Positions 5,508 to 5,674 of a stretch of DNA of 5,674 nt are shown here, in pieces. The notes beneath the pieces were generated by a model. The model was not told the DNA's origin. It did not search any database and saw nothing but the letters and a program-made list of their open reading frames with translations. Both the position numbers and the translations under genes were made by a program. Each line of letters opens with the position of its first letter. Position 1 is the stretch's first letter. Origin of the DNA: Hyphomicrobiales bacterium (GTDB lineage: Bacteria; Pseudomonadota; Alphaproteobacteria; Rhizobiales; Xanthobacteraceae); the NCBI GenBank assembly GCA_021730825.1, contig JAKFYO010000274.1, positions 1-5,674 of the forward strand. Reading direction: 5' to 3'.

Positions 5508-5674
5508 AGGCCGCGTTTTCCGCGAAGCGTTCGTTGAAGGAGTAGCCCGAGCCGCGCACGGTGCGGATCGGATCGGCTTCCTTGCCGCGCGTGAGCGTCT
5601 TGCGCAGGCGGCCGATGTGAACGTCCACGGTGCGCTCGTCGATATAAACGTCCCTGCCCCAGACCGCGTTCAGC
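5506..5674 (-). CDS. phoB: Phosphate regulon response regulator PhoB, C-terminal end only
   Basis: The minus strand from the window edge encodes 55 residues followed by TAA at 5508-5506. They form the end of an OmpR/PhoB-type winged-helix DNA-binding domain: LNAVWGRDVYIDERTVD, then VHIGRLRKTL (recognition helix region), then DPIRTVRGSGYSF (the wing hairpin), then a short NERFAENAA tail. The VWGRDVYIDERTVDVHI block and the RGSGYSF wing closely resemble PhoB, which activates phosphate-scavenging genes after phosphorylation by PhoR. Other OmpR-family regulators share this domain and the receiver domain lies outside the window, so the assignment rests on these 55 residues. The gene converges on gcrA, and its stop codon lies within the A/T tract of the shared terminator. 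Confidence 0.85.
   Translation of the reverse strand, partial: LNAVWGRDVYIDERTVDVHIGRLRKTLTRGKEADPIRTVRGSGYSFNERFAENAA

Overview
This window looks like ordinary chromosomal DNA from an alphaproteobacterium, most likely of the order Hyphomicrobiales (Rhizobiales). Three things point there. It encodes GcrA, a cell-cycle regulator essentially confined to Alphaproteobacteria. The bases are GC-rich, with strongly GC-biased third codon positions and long spurious antisense reading frames. The gene set metZ, apaG, hslO, argF, argD, gcrA, phoB is a combination I associate with that order. The genus cannot be fixed by eye, though a relative of Bradyrhizobium or Rhodopseudomonas is a reasonable guess. 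There is no sign of mobile elements, phage, CRISPR, RNA genes or recent transfer.

Layout: (1) positions 1-1482, plus strand: the 3' end of metZ (sulfhydrylase of methionine synthesis) followed 12 bases later by a complete apaG. (2) 4572 down to 1479, minus strand: a tight operon argD-argF-hslO, encoding two steps of arginine synthesis and the redox-activated chaperone Hsp33. The argD/argF junction is TGATG and the argF/hslO junction is ATGA, so translation is probably coupled along the operon. hslO and apaG converge and their stop codons overlap. (3) 4573-4948: a 376-base divergent intergenic region between argD and gcrA. It holds a plausible sigma-70-type promoter for argD and an unusual cluster of five GANTC sites, the CcrM methylation sequence. 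(4) 4949-5449, plus strand: a complete gcrA. (5) 5462-5507: a strong, symmetrical, probably bidirectional terminator between gcrA and the convergent 3' end of phoB (5506-5674, minus strand, cut off by the window edge).

Working together: argD and argF act in the ornithine-to-citrulline part of arginine synthesis and metZ makes homocysteine, so the left two thirds is mostly amino-acid biosynthesis with two stress or accessory proteins (ApaG, Hsp33). The right end is regulatory: GcrA reads CcrM-methylated DNA together with sigma-70, and PhoB is the phosphate-starvation response regulator.

I found no previously undescribed system. The best leads are regulatory: the dense GANTC cluster directly upstream of the gene whose product works at methylated GANTC sites, and an inverted repeat framing the proposed argD promoter. 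All motif counts and positions were read by hand.
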